Source of the DNA: CALOCY01 sp942491975
Lineage (GTDB): Bacteria > Bacteroidota > Bacteroidia > Bacteroidales > Prolixibacteraceae
Direction of reading: 5' to 3'
Length of the DNA stretch: 64,000 nucleotides
NCBI GenBank assembly: GCA_942491975.1
Contig: CALOCY010000004.1
Location: forward strand, 2,232,001 to 2,296,000
Both the position numbers and the translations under genes were made by a program. This document shows positions 34,701 to 42,280 of the stretch, in pieces; the stretch's first letter is position 1; every line of letters begins with the position of its first letter. A model generated the notes under the pieces. That model worked only from the letters and a program-made list of their open reading frames with translations, was not told the DNA's origin and ran no database searches.

Positions 34701-35422
34701 GTATCAATATCAACAAAATCGTATCCTGAACCTTCCAGAATATTATCTTTCAAATCCTCATGTTCTAAATCAATACCTGTATCAATGATGGCTATTTTCA
34801 CCGATGAACTTCCTTTGGATACTTCCCATGCTTCTTCACAACCTATTCGATGTACCCCCCATTGATACGAATAGGTTGGATCATTGGGTACTTCAGCATT
34901 TGTATAATACAAATAGTTTGGTTCTATGGTTGTCAACTCAAATCCCTGGCGCTTGAAATTGGCTCTATATTCTTCTAATGCTTTTATCACATCTTCTACT
35001 GATTTCGTTCGATCAAAGTGTACCGTCAAAACCTTTGAAAAACTTGTATTTAGTGAAGTATTTTTTAATGATACTCCTCTTTTTTTAGCCCGGGCTTGAT
35101 TTATTTGATATTCAGTCAGATTTTTCTTGACCATTTGATTTATCAAACTAGAAAAAACCGGCTTGATTTTCTTTACTGTTATTCCACTTTCACTAATTAT
35201 AGTTCGTATCCTATCATGTTCATCCAAAATATCTTTACCTATTACTGCGGACTTATTTTTAGAAACCTCATAAGTAATGATAATTTCACCCGGTGCATAT
35301 TTTAATCGTTTCTCTCTTTCTTTCCGCACATCACTTATTCTTTTTCTTGTCTGAGAAAAACCTGGATTAGAAACAATTATAATAAAGAATAGAATAATGA
35401 AGAATAGTCTTTCTGGTTTCAT
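31718..35422 (-). CDS. Secreted subtilisin-like protease with FG-GAP/VCBS-type repeats and type IX sorting tail
   Basis: 1234 residues. Signal peptide 1-24 (FFIILFFIIIVSNPGFSQ). Prodomain-like region 40-180. S8 peptidase about 205-500 with Asp214 (IAIIDTGID), His270 (NGHGTHCAG), oxyanion Asn370 (AAAGNES) and Ser440 (LSGTSMAAPF). Residues about 590-1080 hold repeated D-x-D/N-x-D-G segments (DLNKDGLKEVVVV, DIDDDGEAEIIV, DFDHDGNAEIM, DLDNDGDVEVIA) as in calcium-binding FG-GAP/VCBS propellers. The C-terminal 80 residues (FPNPFSNKLTI to VYCKKLIKK) form a type A sorting domain. Cell-surface or released proteinase is inferred; it fits the presence of porQ at 59.6 kb. Confidence 0.93.
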   Translation of the reverse strand: MKPERLFFIILFFIIIVSNPGFSQTRKRISDVRKEREKRLKYAPGEIIITYEVSKNKSAVIGKDILDEHDRIRTIISESGITVKKIKPVFSSLINQMVKKNLTEYQINQARAKKRGVSLKNTSLNTSFSKVLTVHFDRTKSVEDVIKALEEYRANFKRQGFELTTIEPNYLYYTNAEVPNDPTYSYQWGVHRIGCEEAWEVSKGSSSVKIAIIDTGIDLEHEDLKDNILEGSGYDFVDIDTVSYKSMGYVLIPEEDYTEPDDIPKDYNGHGTHCAGIIGARGDNAKGISGVCQEVSLIPVKAGFSILNSYAYEEGILEHDNIAEAIKYAADEGADVISMSFGGSERSEIMRQSILYAAQMDVVLVAAAGNESTNRKSYPADFPHVISVSATAYNDRKADFSNYGDWVDICAPGENIWSTVPKEGGSNSNDEGYLYLSGTSMAAPFVAGVAGLLLSVDSTLSADEVETILCENIDFPDEQDIYFGAGIVNADKVLSNPQSSSIMGEITTPEKDQIVTEDFAIEGTHTGDIVNIYIGKGYYPNTWEQLAENIVTTDFSVDVIMESYEDGIYTLKIETSTEQENDLLFHRFFIGDLKGMQQGWPVTLNTYVYEEAHLMDQMAIGDLNKDGLKEVVVVADIPNDPKYINSKIFAQAMYVLDNKGNMVEGWPRVFPEDSYECTKPIIYDIDDDGEAEIIVSVRCGLDEAHFGKNAILVYNFDGTIADGWPLYIDSKDYDSKMSLVDINRDGTMNIIAGSGGGACSACSEQGGIHVFNPDGSYLEGWPVYFEEQSKFPKSPFSITNLDDDPELEICVTKFTNIDPNDSLHYTCAFNHDGTTVDGFPVEQTSWGWTLATADFDHDGNAEIMTQYGLLASNGILEYWDFKPNIYSPISIANVDDDEAPEICFGNANGRPYLVNHDGTIVDGWPQYGDMLTTDRGIIVADVANDDKPEIIPLFEAGYIGSTLVKPGLNVYNADGTLLDGFPRFKNIYDIKDVEVADLDNDGDVEVIALDALSNTIIALDMPKQRKDIEQEWPTKYHDNCRTNNYGYKTNLSNQKPVITDQHQLLIREESVVPKITDLIVNDPDNVFPRDFALMVVDDEAYTHEGNVVYPKDEVVDSIIVLVKIKDLMDESDIYPLVIKTPMFVSASKEEISDLNMFPNPFSNKLTIKLGNTRDEEYTIDLLDHTGREIDMMYKGKVLAGQTIEYISQKDLPEGLYLIRVKTGSEVYCKKLIKK

Positions 35423-35566
35423 GTAATTGTGTTTATCTATTTGACATAAAAAATTTCACAAAAAAACACTTTTTATTCAAAATACACTTCATGTATGCTC
35501 TTAGATTCATTCTAAATTGGGTTATTGCTTGTCAGTAGATTTTTGAAATAGTTTTCAATGTCCCTG

Positions 35567-35598
35567 TTGCACAATATCCCAATCTATTTATATCTTTA
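35567..35598 (+). promoter_or_regulatory. Putative promoter of the spermidine-synthase-like gene
   Basis: TTGC (35567-35570), 20 nt, TATCTTTA (35591-35598): the -7 matches TAnnTTTG in 5 of its 6 fixed positions, the -33 is weak. The start codon is 38 nt downstream. Confidence 0.35.
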
Positions 35599-35635
35599 GG
35601 CGAAAGAAAAATATCCATTTAAAGCCTTAAGTATA

Positions 35636-37885
35636 ATGAAAAAGAGCATCAACCTATTGATTGTTTTCCTTGTCTCATTATCACTCATCTCTATGGAGAT
35701 AATCTGGACAAGGATTTTTTCTGCCGAGTTTTTTTACACGTTTGCCTTCCTGATCCTGTCAGTCAGTATTTTAGGATTGGGATTGGGGGCATTAACCCTG
35801 CGATTATCATCAAAGCTCAGTAAAGTAGAAAATTACTGGTTGTTGTATATCATAACTGCTATTCTTATGCTTACCGGTCCGGGAGTTGTTTTGAAGCTCG
35901 GGCTTGATTTTTCACAGTTAATGGCATCATGGGTGATGGTGTTGAAGTTTATTCTCACCATACTTATTCTCAGCTCCTCCTTTTTTACCGGGGGTATAAT
36001 ATTGGCATCAATTTTCAGAAAGGGGCATGCCAACATGTCGCGCTTATACATGTCTGACCTGACAGGTGCGGGATTGGGGGTGATTTTTTCTATTCTCCTG
36101 ATGAATATTGCCGGAACCGACAGGGCAACATTTCTTATTGCTATCCCTGCAATCGGGTTGGCACTATTTTACGCTCCACGCCGGGGAAAGTTAATCCCTG
36201 GCATTTTACTTATTGCATTATTTATCGCCCTTCCGTTTGCCGACAAGATTATACACAAACCAAAGCAAGAGCGTGCCGAAGTGATTTACGATCACTGGGA
36301 TGCAATGGCAAAACTTAAGGTGTTTAAGTTTAGTGATGATTATTGGGGATTGAATATTGATAATGTTGCCAATAGTCCGGTAATTGGCTTTGACGGGAAC
36401 TGGGACCGCCCCGATTCGCTCAGGCATGAAGCAGGTATTCCCGTAACAACCTTAATCCGGCAGTTTGAGTCCTGCACTTTCCTTTCTCTTGGCGCAGGTG
36501 GGGGTGCCGATGTAATGCATGCATTGCAGGAAGGGGCAACCGAAGTCCATGCCGTGGAGGTGAACCCGCACATCAACAGGATGATGAGAAAAGGATTTCT
36601 GAAAGAGTTCTCCGGAAATATCTACAATGATCCCAGGGTAAAAGTTGTTACGGAGGATGCACGTGCTTATGTGCGTAAGTTCGAAAATAAATTCGATGTA
36701 ATCTATTCGTTAAGCTCAAATACCTTTGCCGCCCTGGCTTCCGGATCATTTGCATTGGCCGAAAATTATTTGTTTACCAAAGAGGCTTTTGAAGATTATT
36801 ATACATCGCTTTCCGACAATGGATTTCTGATGATGGAACATCAGTTTTATGTCCCCCGAATGGTATCGGAAGTGCTTTGGGCATTACGCGATTTAGGCAT
36901 TGAGAATCCTGAAAAACACCTGGCTGTTTATAACCTCCCTAAAATGCGCAGAAAAGTAATTTTGCTATCGAAAAAGCCACTACAGGAAGAGACAATTAAT
37001 ACTGCAATACATCCTGCTACTGCTGAGAGCTACCCCTATTTTCATGTATTGTACCCGGCAGCCGATTCAATACAACACAATCCTGTCAATCAAATTGTAC
37101 TAAATGGCTGGGAGTCACAACAAGCAAAATCACCCACAGATATTTCACCCTGTACTGACAATCGCCCATTTATTGCCCAACAGGGGTTGATGAAAAATTT
37201 CAGCTTCGAACAGGTTAAAAAAGGTATTACGCCCTATGAATTTATGGGGTTTCCTTTGGCAAAAGTCCTTATTGGAATAATTTTAATCATTGTTACCTTA
37301 CTTATTTTACCGCTTAACCTTATCCCCTATTTTACGAAAGGAGAGAAACTCAATACACGCGGGTGGTTCTATTTCCTTTCAATAGGCATTGCATTTATGG
37401 CTGTAGAGGTTATCCTGATCCAGAAATACACATGGTTCATCGGCTCTTCATCATACACATTTATGTCCATACTTTTTGTATTGCTGGCAAGTAGCGGGCT
37501 GGGCAGTTATTACTCAGCCAGGTTTAAAAATAAGACTCCGTTTATCGTAATTTCAGTCCTGATACTTGCTGAAATGTTTCTATTCCCATCGTTACTGAAT
37601 TATATGACAGGCCTGAATACAGCATTTCGGATTGTTGTGACCCTGCTGTTACTGACACCACTGGGCTTTTTTATGGGAATGCCTTTTGTTAAAGGCACAA
37701 AGCTGTCCGGAGAACTTGTTGATTGGGGGTTTGCCGTAAACGGTGCAGCATCTGTTTTGGGGTCGGTGCTGGTACTTATCCCTGTATTCAACTACGGGTA
37801 TAAAATCGGTCTCCTGTTGGGACTGGCATTCTACCTGTTGGCGATGTTATTGTTGCAAAAGACATTTGTCGCCCGAAAGAAATAA
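35636..37885 (+). CDS. Polytopic membrane protein with spermidine-synthase-like methyltransferase-fold domain
   Basis: 749 residues in three blocks: about six membrane helices (5-205), a soluble Rossmann domain (about 225-530), and about six or seven more helices (540-745). The soluble part has the SAM-type glycine loop FLSLGAGGGADVMHALQEGATEVHAVEVNP, then a DPRVKVVTEDARAYVRKF block as in SpeE (aminopropyltransferase fold). Substrate is not predictable from the sequence; the pattern recurs in large bacterial membrane proteins annotated spermidine synthase. It stands alone with a bidirectional terminator at its end. Confidence 0.82.
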   Translation: MKKSINLLIVFLVSLSLISMEIIWTRIFSAEFFYTFAFLILSVSILGLGLGALTLRLSSKLSKVENYWLLYIITAILMLTGPGVVLKLGLDFSQLMASWVMVLKFILTILILSSSFFTGGIILASIFRKGHANMSRLYMSDLTGAGLGVIFSILLMNIAGTDRATFLIAIPAIGLALFYAPRRGKLIPGILLIALFIALPFADKIIHKPKQERAEVIYDHWDAMAKLKVFKFSDDYWGLNIDNVANSPVIGFDGNWDRPDSLRHEAGIPVTTLIRQFESCTFLSLGAGGGADVMHALQEGATEVHAVEVNPHINRMMRKGFLKEFSGNIYNDPRVKVVTEDARAYVRKFENKFDVIYSLSSNTFAALASGSFALAENYLFTKEAFEDYYTSLSDNGFLMMEHQFYVPRMVSEVLWALRDLGIENPEKHLAVYNLPKMRRKVILLSKKPLQEETINTAIHPATAESYPYFHVLYPAADSIQHNPVNQIVLNGWESQQAKSPTDISPCTDNRPFIAQQGLMKNFSFEQVKKGITPYEFMGFPLAKVLIGIILIIVTLLILPLNLIPYFTKGEKLNTRGWFYFLSIGIAFMAVEVILIQKYTWFIGSSSYTFMSILFVLLASSGLGSYYSARFKNKTPFIVISVLILAEMFLFPSLLNYMTGLNTAFRIVVTLLLLTPLGFFMGMPFVKGTKLSGELVDWGFAVNGAASVLGSVLVLIPVFNYGYKIGLLLGLAFYLLAMLLLQKTFVARKK

Positions 37886-37905
37886 TCCATTCACAACATA
37901 TCTGC

Positions 37906-37941
37906 AAAAAGGCCGGCTGCAAATCTGTAACCGGCCTTTTT
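37906..37941. terminator. Bidirectional intrinsic terminator
   Basis: AAAAAGGCCGG (37906-37916) and CCGGCCTTTTT (37931-37941) form a perfect 11-bp stem with A-runs and T-runs on both sides, between the convergent spermidine-synthase-like and GNAT genes. Confidence 0.9.
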
Positions 37942-37943
37942 AG

Positions 37944-38705
37944 CTAAAATGCCGACAGCTTTTTTCGACGATAGCTATAACTGTACAATTCCCGAAAACC
38001 GTTGTTGTGATAGAGGTTTAATGCAGGGGTATTGTCGTCAAGCACTTGCAGGTAAGCCAACCGGGCACCCCGATCATGGCTTTGGGAAAGTATATGCTGT
38101 AACACTATTTTTCCAATGCCCTGTCCACGTACGGCAGGGTTCAATACCATGTTAAACAACCCCACGTAACGATCTTCCAGCACTGCCATGGCACATCCGA
38201 TGATTTGACCGTTGTGCTTTACCGAAATCAGCCGCCGCCTGTGGGGGATGAGTTCAAAGATGCGTTTGTATATTGATTGTTTAGAGAGTTCATACCCGTA
38301 AAACTGCATAAAGTGGTTAAGCCAGGTATCCACCTCTTCTTCAAAGTTGATGGTATAAGGGGCACAGCTTTGAGGGATAGAAAGCTTATCCAGGGCAAGG
38401 GTTTGCACAACAATGGTAAAGACTGTTTCGTACCCCCTTTCTATAAGTATGTTTTCTAAATTGACGGGATAAATATCCGATACCCTAAAGTTGGGACAGA
38501 TACCATTATCCCGATATACCCCTTCACAATAGTCGATTTTTTGTTCAATATTGATGGTTGAGGGATAAAGCGGCAGCACCGAGTTGGCACGGTTGGTCAC
38601 CCCGTCGGCCATGCGCAGTACCCACCCGTCATACAGCACCGTTTGAAATGCCGGCCATGCATTGGACGAGACGATTTCAATTTCTATAGGATCGGGAGCT
38701 TTCAT
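37944..38705 (-). CDS. GNAT-family N-acetyltransferase
   Basis: 253 residues. The C-terminal half has the GNAT fold: VGLFNMVLNPAVRGQGIGKIVLQHIL with the R-x-x-G-x-G/A acetyl-CoA loop (RGQGIG), then LAYLQVLDDNTPALNLYHNNGFREL. The N-terminal half (about 1-110) is a second, degenerate GNAT-like lobe (WPAFQTVLYDGWVLRMADGVTNRANSV), a layout seen in two-lobed GNAT proteins. Acceptor is unknown. Last gene of a KpsF, cysteine hydrolase, GNAT operon (22 nt from the hydrolase). Confidence 0.85.
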   Translation of the reverse strand: MKAPDPIEIEIVSSNAWPAFQTVLYDGWVLRMADGVTNRANSVLPLYPSTINIEQKIDYCEGVYRDNGICPNFRVSDIYPVNLENILIERGYETVFTIVVQTLALDKLSIPQSCAPYTINFEEEVDTWLNHFMQFYGYELSKQSIYKRIFELIPHRRRLISVKHNGQIIGCAMAVLEDRYVGLFNMVLNPAVRGQGIGKIVLQHILSQSHDRGARLAYLQVLDDNTPALNLYHNNGFRELYSYSYRRKKLSAF

Positions 38706-38727
38706 GCCGAAGCATTGGGTATTTATG

Positions 38728-39270
38728 TTATTTCACCAATTTTGAAACTGCTTTAAATCCGGAGGCTTTCGCCGATCTTGTAAGTTCAAAAAGAATCGAT
38801 TCGTAAGAGGTGATGAGGATATTTTCATGCCGTAACCGTTCCAGTGCCAGTTTTTTATCTTCCTTTTTGCGTGAACTGATGCAATTGGCCACAATAACGG
38901 GGTTATATCCTGCCTGTTTCAGGTCGATGGCTGTTTGCAATACACATACGTGTGCTTCAATTCCGCAGATAACCACACTCCTTTTCCCAATATCTTTGAG
39001 CCATGAACTGTAACCCGCTTCACCGTAGCAACTGAAGTCGGTCTTCTCTATCGGGTTGATATCTTTTATTTGTTCTGCAATTTCAGGAATGGTTTCACCA
39101 AGTCCCTTAGTGTATTGTTGTGTAACAGCTATAGGAATACCGAGTTCATGCAGTCCAGCAATAAGGATACGACAGTTTCGGATCATTTTTTTCCGGCGCC
39201 CCATTGCCGGCATCAGCCGTTCCTGTATGTCAATGATTAAGGCTGTGGTATCTTCCTTTTCTATTCTCAT
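38728..39270 (-). CDS. Isochorismatase-like cysteine hydrolase
   Basis: 180 residues with the isochorismatase fold. Catalytic triad candidates: Asp14 (LIIDIQERL), Lys in EKTDFSCYG, and Cys in ICGIEAHVCVLQTAIDL (Cys108). The sequence AHVCVLQTA is the usual nucleophile context. Enzymes of this group hydrolyse varied amides and ethers, so the substrate cannot be named. It starts 9 nt after the KpsF gene and ends 22 nt before the GNAT gene. Confidence 0.87.
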   Translation of the reverse strand: MRIEKEDTTALIIDIQERLMPAMGRRKKMIRNCRILIAGLHELGIPIAVTQQYTKGLGETIPEIAEQIKDINPIEKTDFSCYGEAGYSSWLKDIGKRSVVICGIEAHVCVLQTAIDLKQAGYNPVIVANCISSRKKEDKKLALERLRHENILITSYESILFELTRSAKASGFKAVSKLVK

Positions 39271-39279
39271 GGCAATTCG

Positions 39280-39891
39280 TTATTCCTTATTTTTAGCCTG
39301 TCGGCGCGATACGTCTCCCAGATATCCGCCATGATGACGCCTGGCATACGCTTCCGATGAAAAGTTTATTTTTTTCATCATGGAGACAACCAGTGCATCA
39401 CCAATGACAGTCATTGCAGTTGTCGAGGTGCCGGGTGTAAGCCCCAACGGACAAACTTCTTTTGGCCCGCCCGTCCAGATGCACACATCGGCTATTTTTC
39501 CCAAGTCACTTTCATTGTTTCCGGTAATAACAATTAAAGGAAGTCCCTGCCATAATTTATCGGCCAGGGTAACCAGTTCAAGTATTTCCCTTGTTTTTCC
39601 GGAATTGGAGATGAGCAGCAGTGCATCATCAGGCTGGATAACACCCAGGTCGCCATGTTGTGCATCGCTGGGATGAAGAAATACGGCGGGTGTCCCGGTA
39701 GAGCTAAATGTTGTGGCAATGTTGAGTGCAATTTGTCCGGCTTTCCCCATACCACTCACCACCAGTTTCCCTTTATTCAGGTGAACCGCTTTATGGATAA
39801 TATTTATGGCTTCTTCAAACGAATCGTCAACGGGTATACTGGCAATGGCTTTGGCCTCGTGTGCCAATACTTTTTTCACAATTTCTTTCAT
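39280..39891 (-). CDS. kpsF: KpsF/GutQ-type sugar-phosphate isomerase, SIS domain only
   Basis: 203 residues containing one SIS domain and no CBS pair; canonical KdsD/KpsF is about 320 residues. Motifs are VVSGMGKAGQIALNIATTFSSTGTPAVFLHPSDAQHGDLG, LLLISNSGKTREI, and the terminal ARRHHGGYLGD (usual FAxxHPGGxLG), here with His-Gly-Gly preserved. Likely D-arabinose-5-phosphate/ribulose-5-phosphate isomerase for Kdo synthesis, or a related aldose-ketose isomerase. First gene of a three-gene operon. The ending looks natural rather than cut: the ORF closes a few residues after the motif. Confidence 0.82.
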   Translation of the reverse strand: MKEIVKKVLAHEAKAIASIPVDDSFEEAINIIHKAVHLNKGKLVVSGMGKAGQIALNIATTFSSTGTPAVFLHPSDAQHGDLGVIQPDDALLLISNSGKTREILELVTLADKLWQGLPLIVITGNNESDLGKIADVCIWTGGPKEVCPLGLTPGTSTTAMTVIGDALVVSMMKKINFSSEAYARRHHGGYLGDVSRRQAKNKE

Positions 39892-39959
39892 AACCTGGTT
39901 GCATCTTTAATCACTACAAAGCTATTGGAATTCTGTATTATCTCCAATTTTTGACATTA

Positions 39960-40120
39960 AGAAACTGTTTTGATTTTATCCTTTGGTATCTTTTGCGCCT
40001 TAAGCCCTCATTCTGCATTAAAATTTCCTTAAATAGCAATGCTATTTGCGTCAATTTTGCCTTGTCTGAGAACTTAATCCATCGGCAACTATGTTTCAAA
40101 ACCAAATTCAAACAGCTTCT
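39960..40120. mobile_element. Small element with terminal inverted repeats (MITE-like remnant)
   Basis: AGAAACTGTTTTGATTTT at the left (39960-39977) mirrors AGAAGCTGTTTGAATTT read on the minus strand at the right (about 40104-40120). Between them is a perfect 7-bp hairpin AAATAGC-AAT-GCTATTT (40031-40047). There is no coding sequence of note. The gap between kpsF and the thioredoxin-fold gene (39892-40141) is otherwise empty. A mobile origin is inferred from the ends only. Confidence 0.4.
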
Positions 40121-40141
40121 AAGGATATTATAAATAATCCT

Positions 40142-40888
40142 TTAGTGTTGACGCTTGTACCTTTTGGTTTGCTCATCTATCCATTTGCACTCTTCTTCGT
40201 CTAACACCTCATTATACAACTTTATAAAGGCCTGTGCCGCAGGGATACCCTTTTGTGCCATATGAATAAGATAATCGGGCAGGATGTGGTCTCTTACACC
40301 CGCTGTATTAAACCCGATGATATTCCCTTCGGCATTGAGAATAACATTATGGGGTGTCCGCTCAACCTTGTATTGTTCCATGATGGTATTGGTTGATCCG
40401 GCTGCAATAAGATTGACCCCCCCTAATTGGTGCAGAGACAAAAGATGTTGCCAGTTTGTATGGTCACGCCCCAGGAAAATCGTAACTGAAACAACATTTT
40501 TGAATGGCGTTATTCGCCTGATGAACCGATGATAGTCTTCCCCGTTTTTATGCAGGCTCTTGTAGTCAATAATCGACAAGTGGACAATTTTTCCTTTGAA
40601 CTGATCAAGGGATACCCGGTTACCGTTGTTGTCGTCCAGGTTGAAGTTAAAGGCCTGTTTCCCATAGTATAACCGGTACTTTTCAACGGTCTCTTTGGGC
40701 AGTTTTCCCCGCACAATTTCCGGTTGTTTTAATAGCTTGTCTGCATCAAAAGGTTTATTTATCAGCAGGAAGAAAAAGATGGCTACAGGAACAATTATAA
40801 CCAGCGGGATCAGAATGGTGCGGATTAAAAATTTCCGGGGAAAAGGCTCAAGACGCTCCCCTGTCCTGATGTTATTGTTTTCTTTCAT
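40142..40888 (-). CDS. Membrane-anchored thioredoxin-fold protein lacking the CxxC motif
   Basis: 248 residues from ATG 40888 (a TTG two codons upstream is also open). A basic N-terminus and one membrane helix (IRTILIPLVIIVPVAIFFFLLI, about 20-42) are followed by a thioredoxin/SCO-like domain: FNFNLDDNNGNRVSLDQFKGKIVHLSIIDY, and ERTPHNVILNAEGNIIGFNTAG, which carries the cis-Pro and following strand. Where SCO or peroxiredoxin proteins have CxxxC the sequence reads IDYKSLHKNG, with no cysteine, and the only Cys is near the C-terminus. A non-redox binding role is inferred. Unknown partner. Confidence 0.7.
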   Translation of the reverse strand: MKENNNIRTGERLEPFPRKFLIRTILIPLVIIVPVAIFFFLLINKPFDADKLLKQPEIVRGKLPKETVEKYRLYYGKQAFNFNLDDNNGNRVSLDQFKGKIVHLSIIDYKSLHKNGEDYHRFIRRITPFKNVVSVTIFLGRDHTNWQHLLSLHQLGGVNLIAAGSTNTIMEQYKVERTPHNVILNAEGNIIGFNTAGVRDHILPDYLIHMAQKGIPAAQAFIKLYNEVLDEEECKWIDEQTKRYKRQH

Positions 40889-41321
40889 TTTCAAAAAATA
40901 AAGTTGTTTCTCGTTTTTATCTGTTGCTGTTTGGAGAGGATCAACTATTATACCAGCGTTTATTCATCAATGAAAAAGGAGAAGTTGGCGCATATAAGAA
41001 TGGCTGTAATGCCATGACATCCCTCTTATTTTCAGTCAGTAAGAGCAAAAAATCAAACTCAGCACTGTTTTCCAGAAATAGACCTGTTGTTTATGTGTGT
41101 TTTCGCCCAACAGGGCGTTTGATTACGGTTGATCCCAAACAATCCAAAACGCACAAAAAATGCCATCTATTGCTTTTTTGTTGGAGATGCAGTAAATTAG
41201 TCTGACAGTAAAAAATCTGAAACGAATCCATATGCTCTGTTGGTGTTTTTGGCACTGACGTGAATTGTAAAGATTGAGATATGAATTTTTTATAACTAAA
41301 AACCTAAATTTTCTTTTAATT
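40889..41321. other. Intergenic stretch with no supported gene
   Basis: Between divergent genes. Contains a 93-codon plus-strand open frame (40924-41205) with no family signal and biased composition, and a small hairpin CGCCC-AACA-GGGCG (41104-41117). Nothing else is recognisable. Confidence 0.5.
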
Positions 41322-42218
41322 ATGAAACAGCTTATTCTTAATTTATTGGCTGCGGTAATTATCTTTCCTCTTTCGTTGAATGCGCAGGTAAAGTACAATG
41401 AAAGTGATTTTGAAGATATTTCGAATGTTGCAGCAAAAATTGCGAAAGTCAATGCCAAAAACCTTCAAAAACATGGCGTAAAAAAAGTGATGATCACCGA
41501 GTTTTTCGGGGATTTTGTAACATCTAAAGAGACCAGTCCCAGTGCATTTGAAAAACGCCACAGTAGTTGGTATCTTGAAAAGAAACAGAGTGTGGAGATG
41601 GGGAGTGATTACTACGAAACCATTACCAATGAAGTGTATGAACTGGTGGTTCAACTATTTGAGGATAACGGGATTGAAGTGCTGGAGAAAGAGACCCTGC
41701 TCAATAATCAGGATTATATTGATTTAGGGTTGAAAGAGGAGAGAAAAACACGCGGATACACCGGTGGTGTGATGAAACAGAGTACGACAACCAAAGGGAT
41801 CAAACGATCAGTCACAGGTATGGGGATGTACTCTGAAACATTGCGGATTGGCGCTATCATGAAGCTCAACAAAATGTTCCCGAAAATTGCCAAAGACAAT
41901 GGTTGCGATGCCCAGATTACGGTTAAGTTTAAGGTTGGGTTGGGAAAAAAGAACAAGCCTACACTGGATTACCTGAATGCGATGCTGAATTCTAACCTGA
42001 AGGAGTACAATGCCGGGATGGGTAAGAAAACATACGCTTTTGCCAGCGGGGGTGTTGTCCTTTTTGAGACAAAGAAAGGGTTGCTTAATGACGCAGAGAT
42101 ACAAGGTGAAGACAAAAGCCTGGTTGACCTGAAAAAACACCATAAGGCAGTAATGGATCAGATTACAGGCATGTGTGATGCATATAGTTATATGCTGAAG
42201 CAGCAGTTGGGAAAATAG
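41322..42218 (+). CDS. Secreted protein of unknown function
   Basis: 298 residues starting at ATG 41322, which begins an obvious signal peptide (KQLILNLLAAVIIFPLSLNAQ); the longer frame from 41274 would bury it. The mature protein is Lys-rich and mixed alpha/beta, with KKVMITEFFGDFVTSK, a YELVVQLFEDNGIEVLEKETLL segment, an IGAIMKLNKMFPKIAKDNGCDAQITVKFKVGLG block and GGVVLFETKKG. I do not recognise the family. Some of these phrases recall periplasmic proteins that bind or scaffold at the outer membrane, but no motif decides it. Stands alone before a 36-bp palindrome. Confidence 0.7.
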   Translation: MKQLILNLLAAVIIFPLSLNAQVKYNESDFEDISNVAAKIAKVNAKNLQKHGVKKVMITEFFGDFVTSKETSPSAFEKRHSSWYLEKKQSVEMGSDYYETITNEVYELVVQLFEDNGIEVLEKETLLNNQDYIDLGLKEERKTRGYTGGVMKQSTTTKGIKRSVTGMGMYSETLRIGAIMKLNKMFPKIAKDNGCDAQITVKFKVGLGKKNKPTLDYLNAMLNSNLKEYNAGMGKKTYAFASGGVVLFETKKGLLNDAEIQGEDKSLVDLKKHHKAVMDQITGMCDAYSYMLKQQLGK

Positions 42219-42239
42219 ATGGTTTGATTTTTATATTTT

Positions 42240-42275
42240 CTACCCCCTGAAGGTTTTAAAACCTTCAGGGGGTAG
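42240..42275. terminator. 36-bp perfect palindrome between convergent genes
   Basis: A perfect 18-bp-arm palindrome: CTACCCCCTGAAGGTTTT followed by its exact complement, with no spacer. It lies 22 nt past the secreted-protein stop and 5 nt before the MBOAT stop (minus strand), where a bidirectional terminator would sit. U-runs are short, so it may instead be a cruciform or mRNA-end stabiliser. Confidence 0.65.
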
Positions 42276-42280
42276 TTTGT

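Noticed and set aside
40924..41205. 93-codon plus-strand frame upstream of the secreted-protein gene
   Set aside because: Composition is not protein-like, there is no signal or motif, and it overlaps hairpins.
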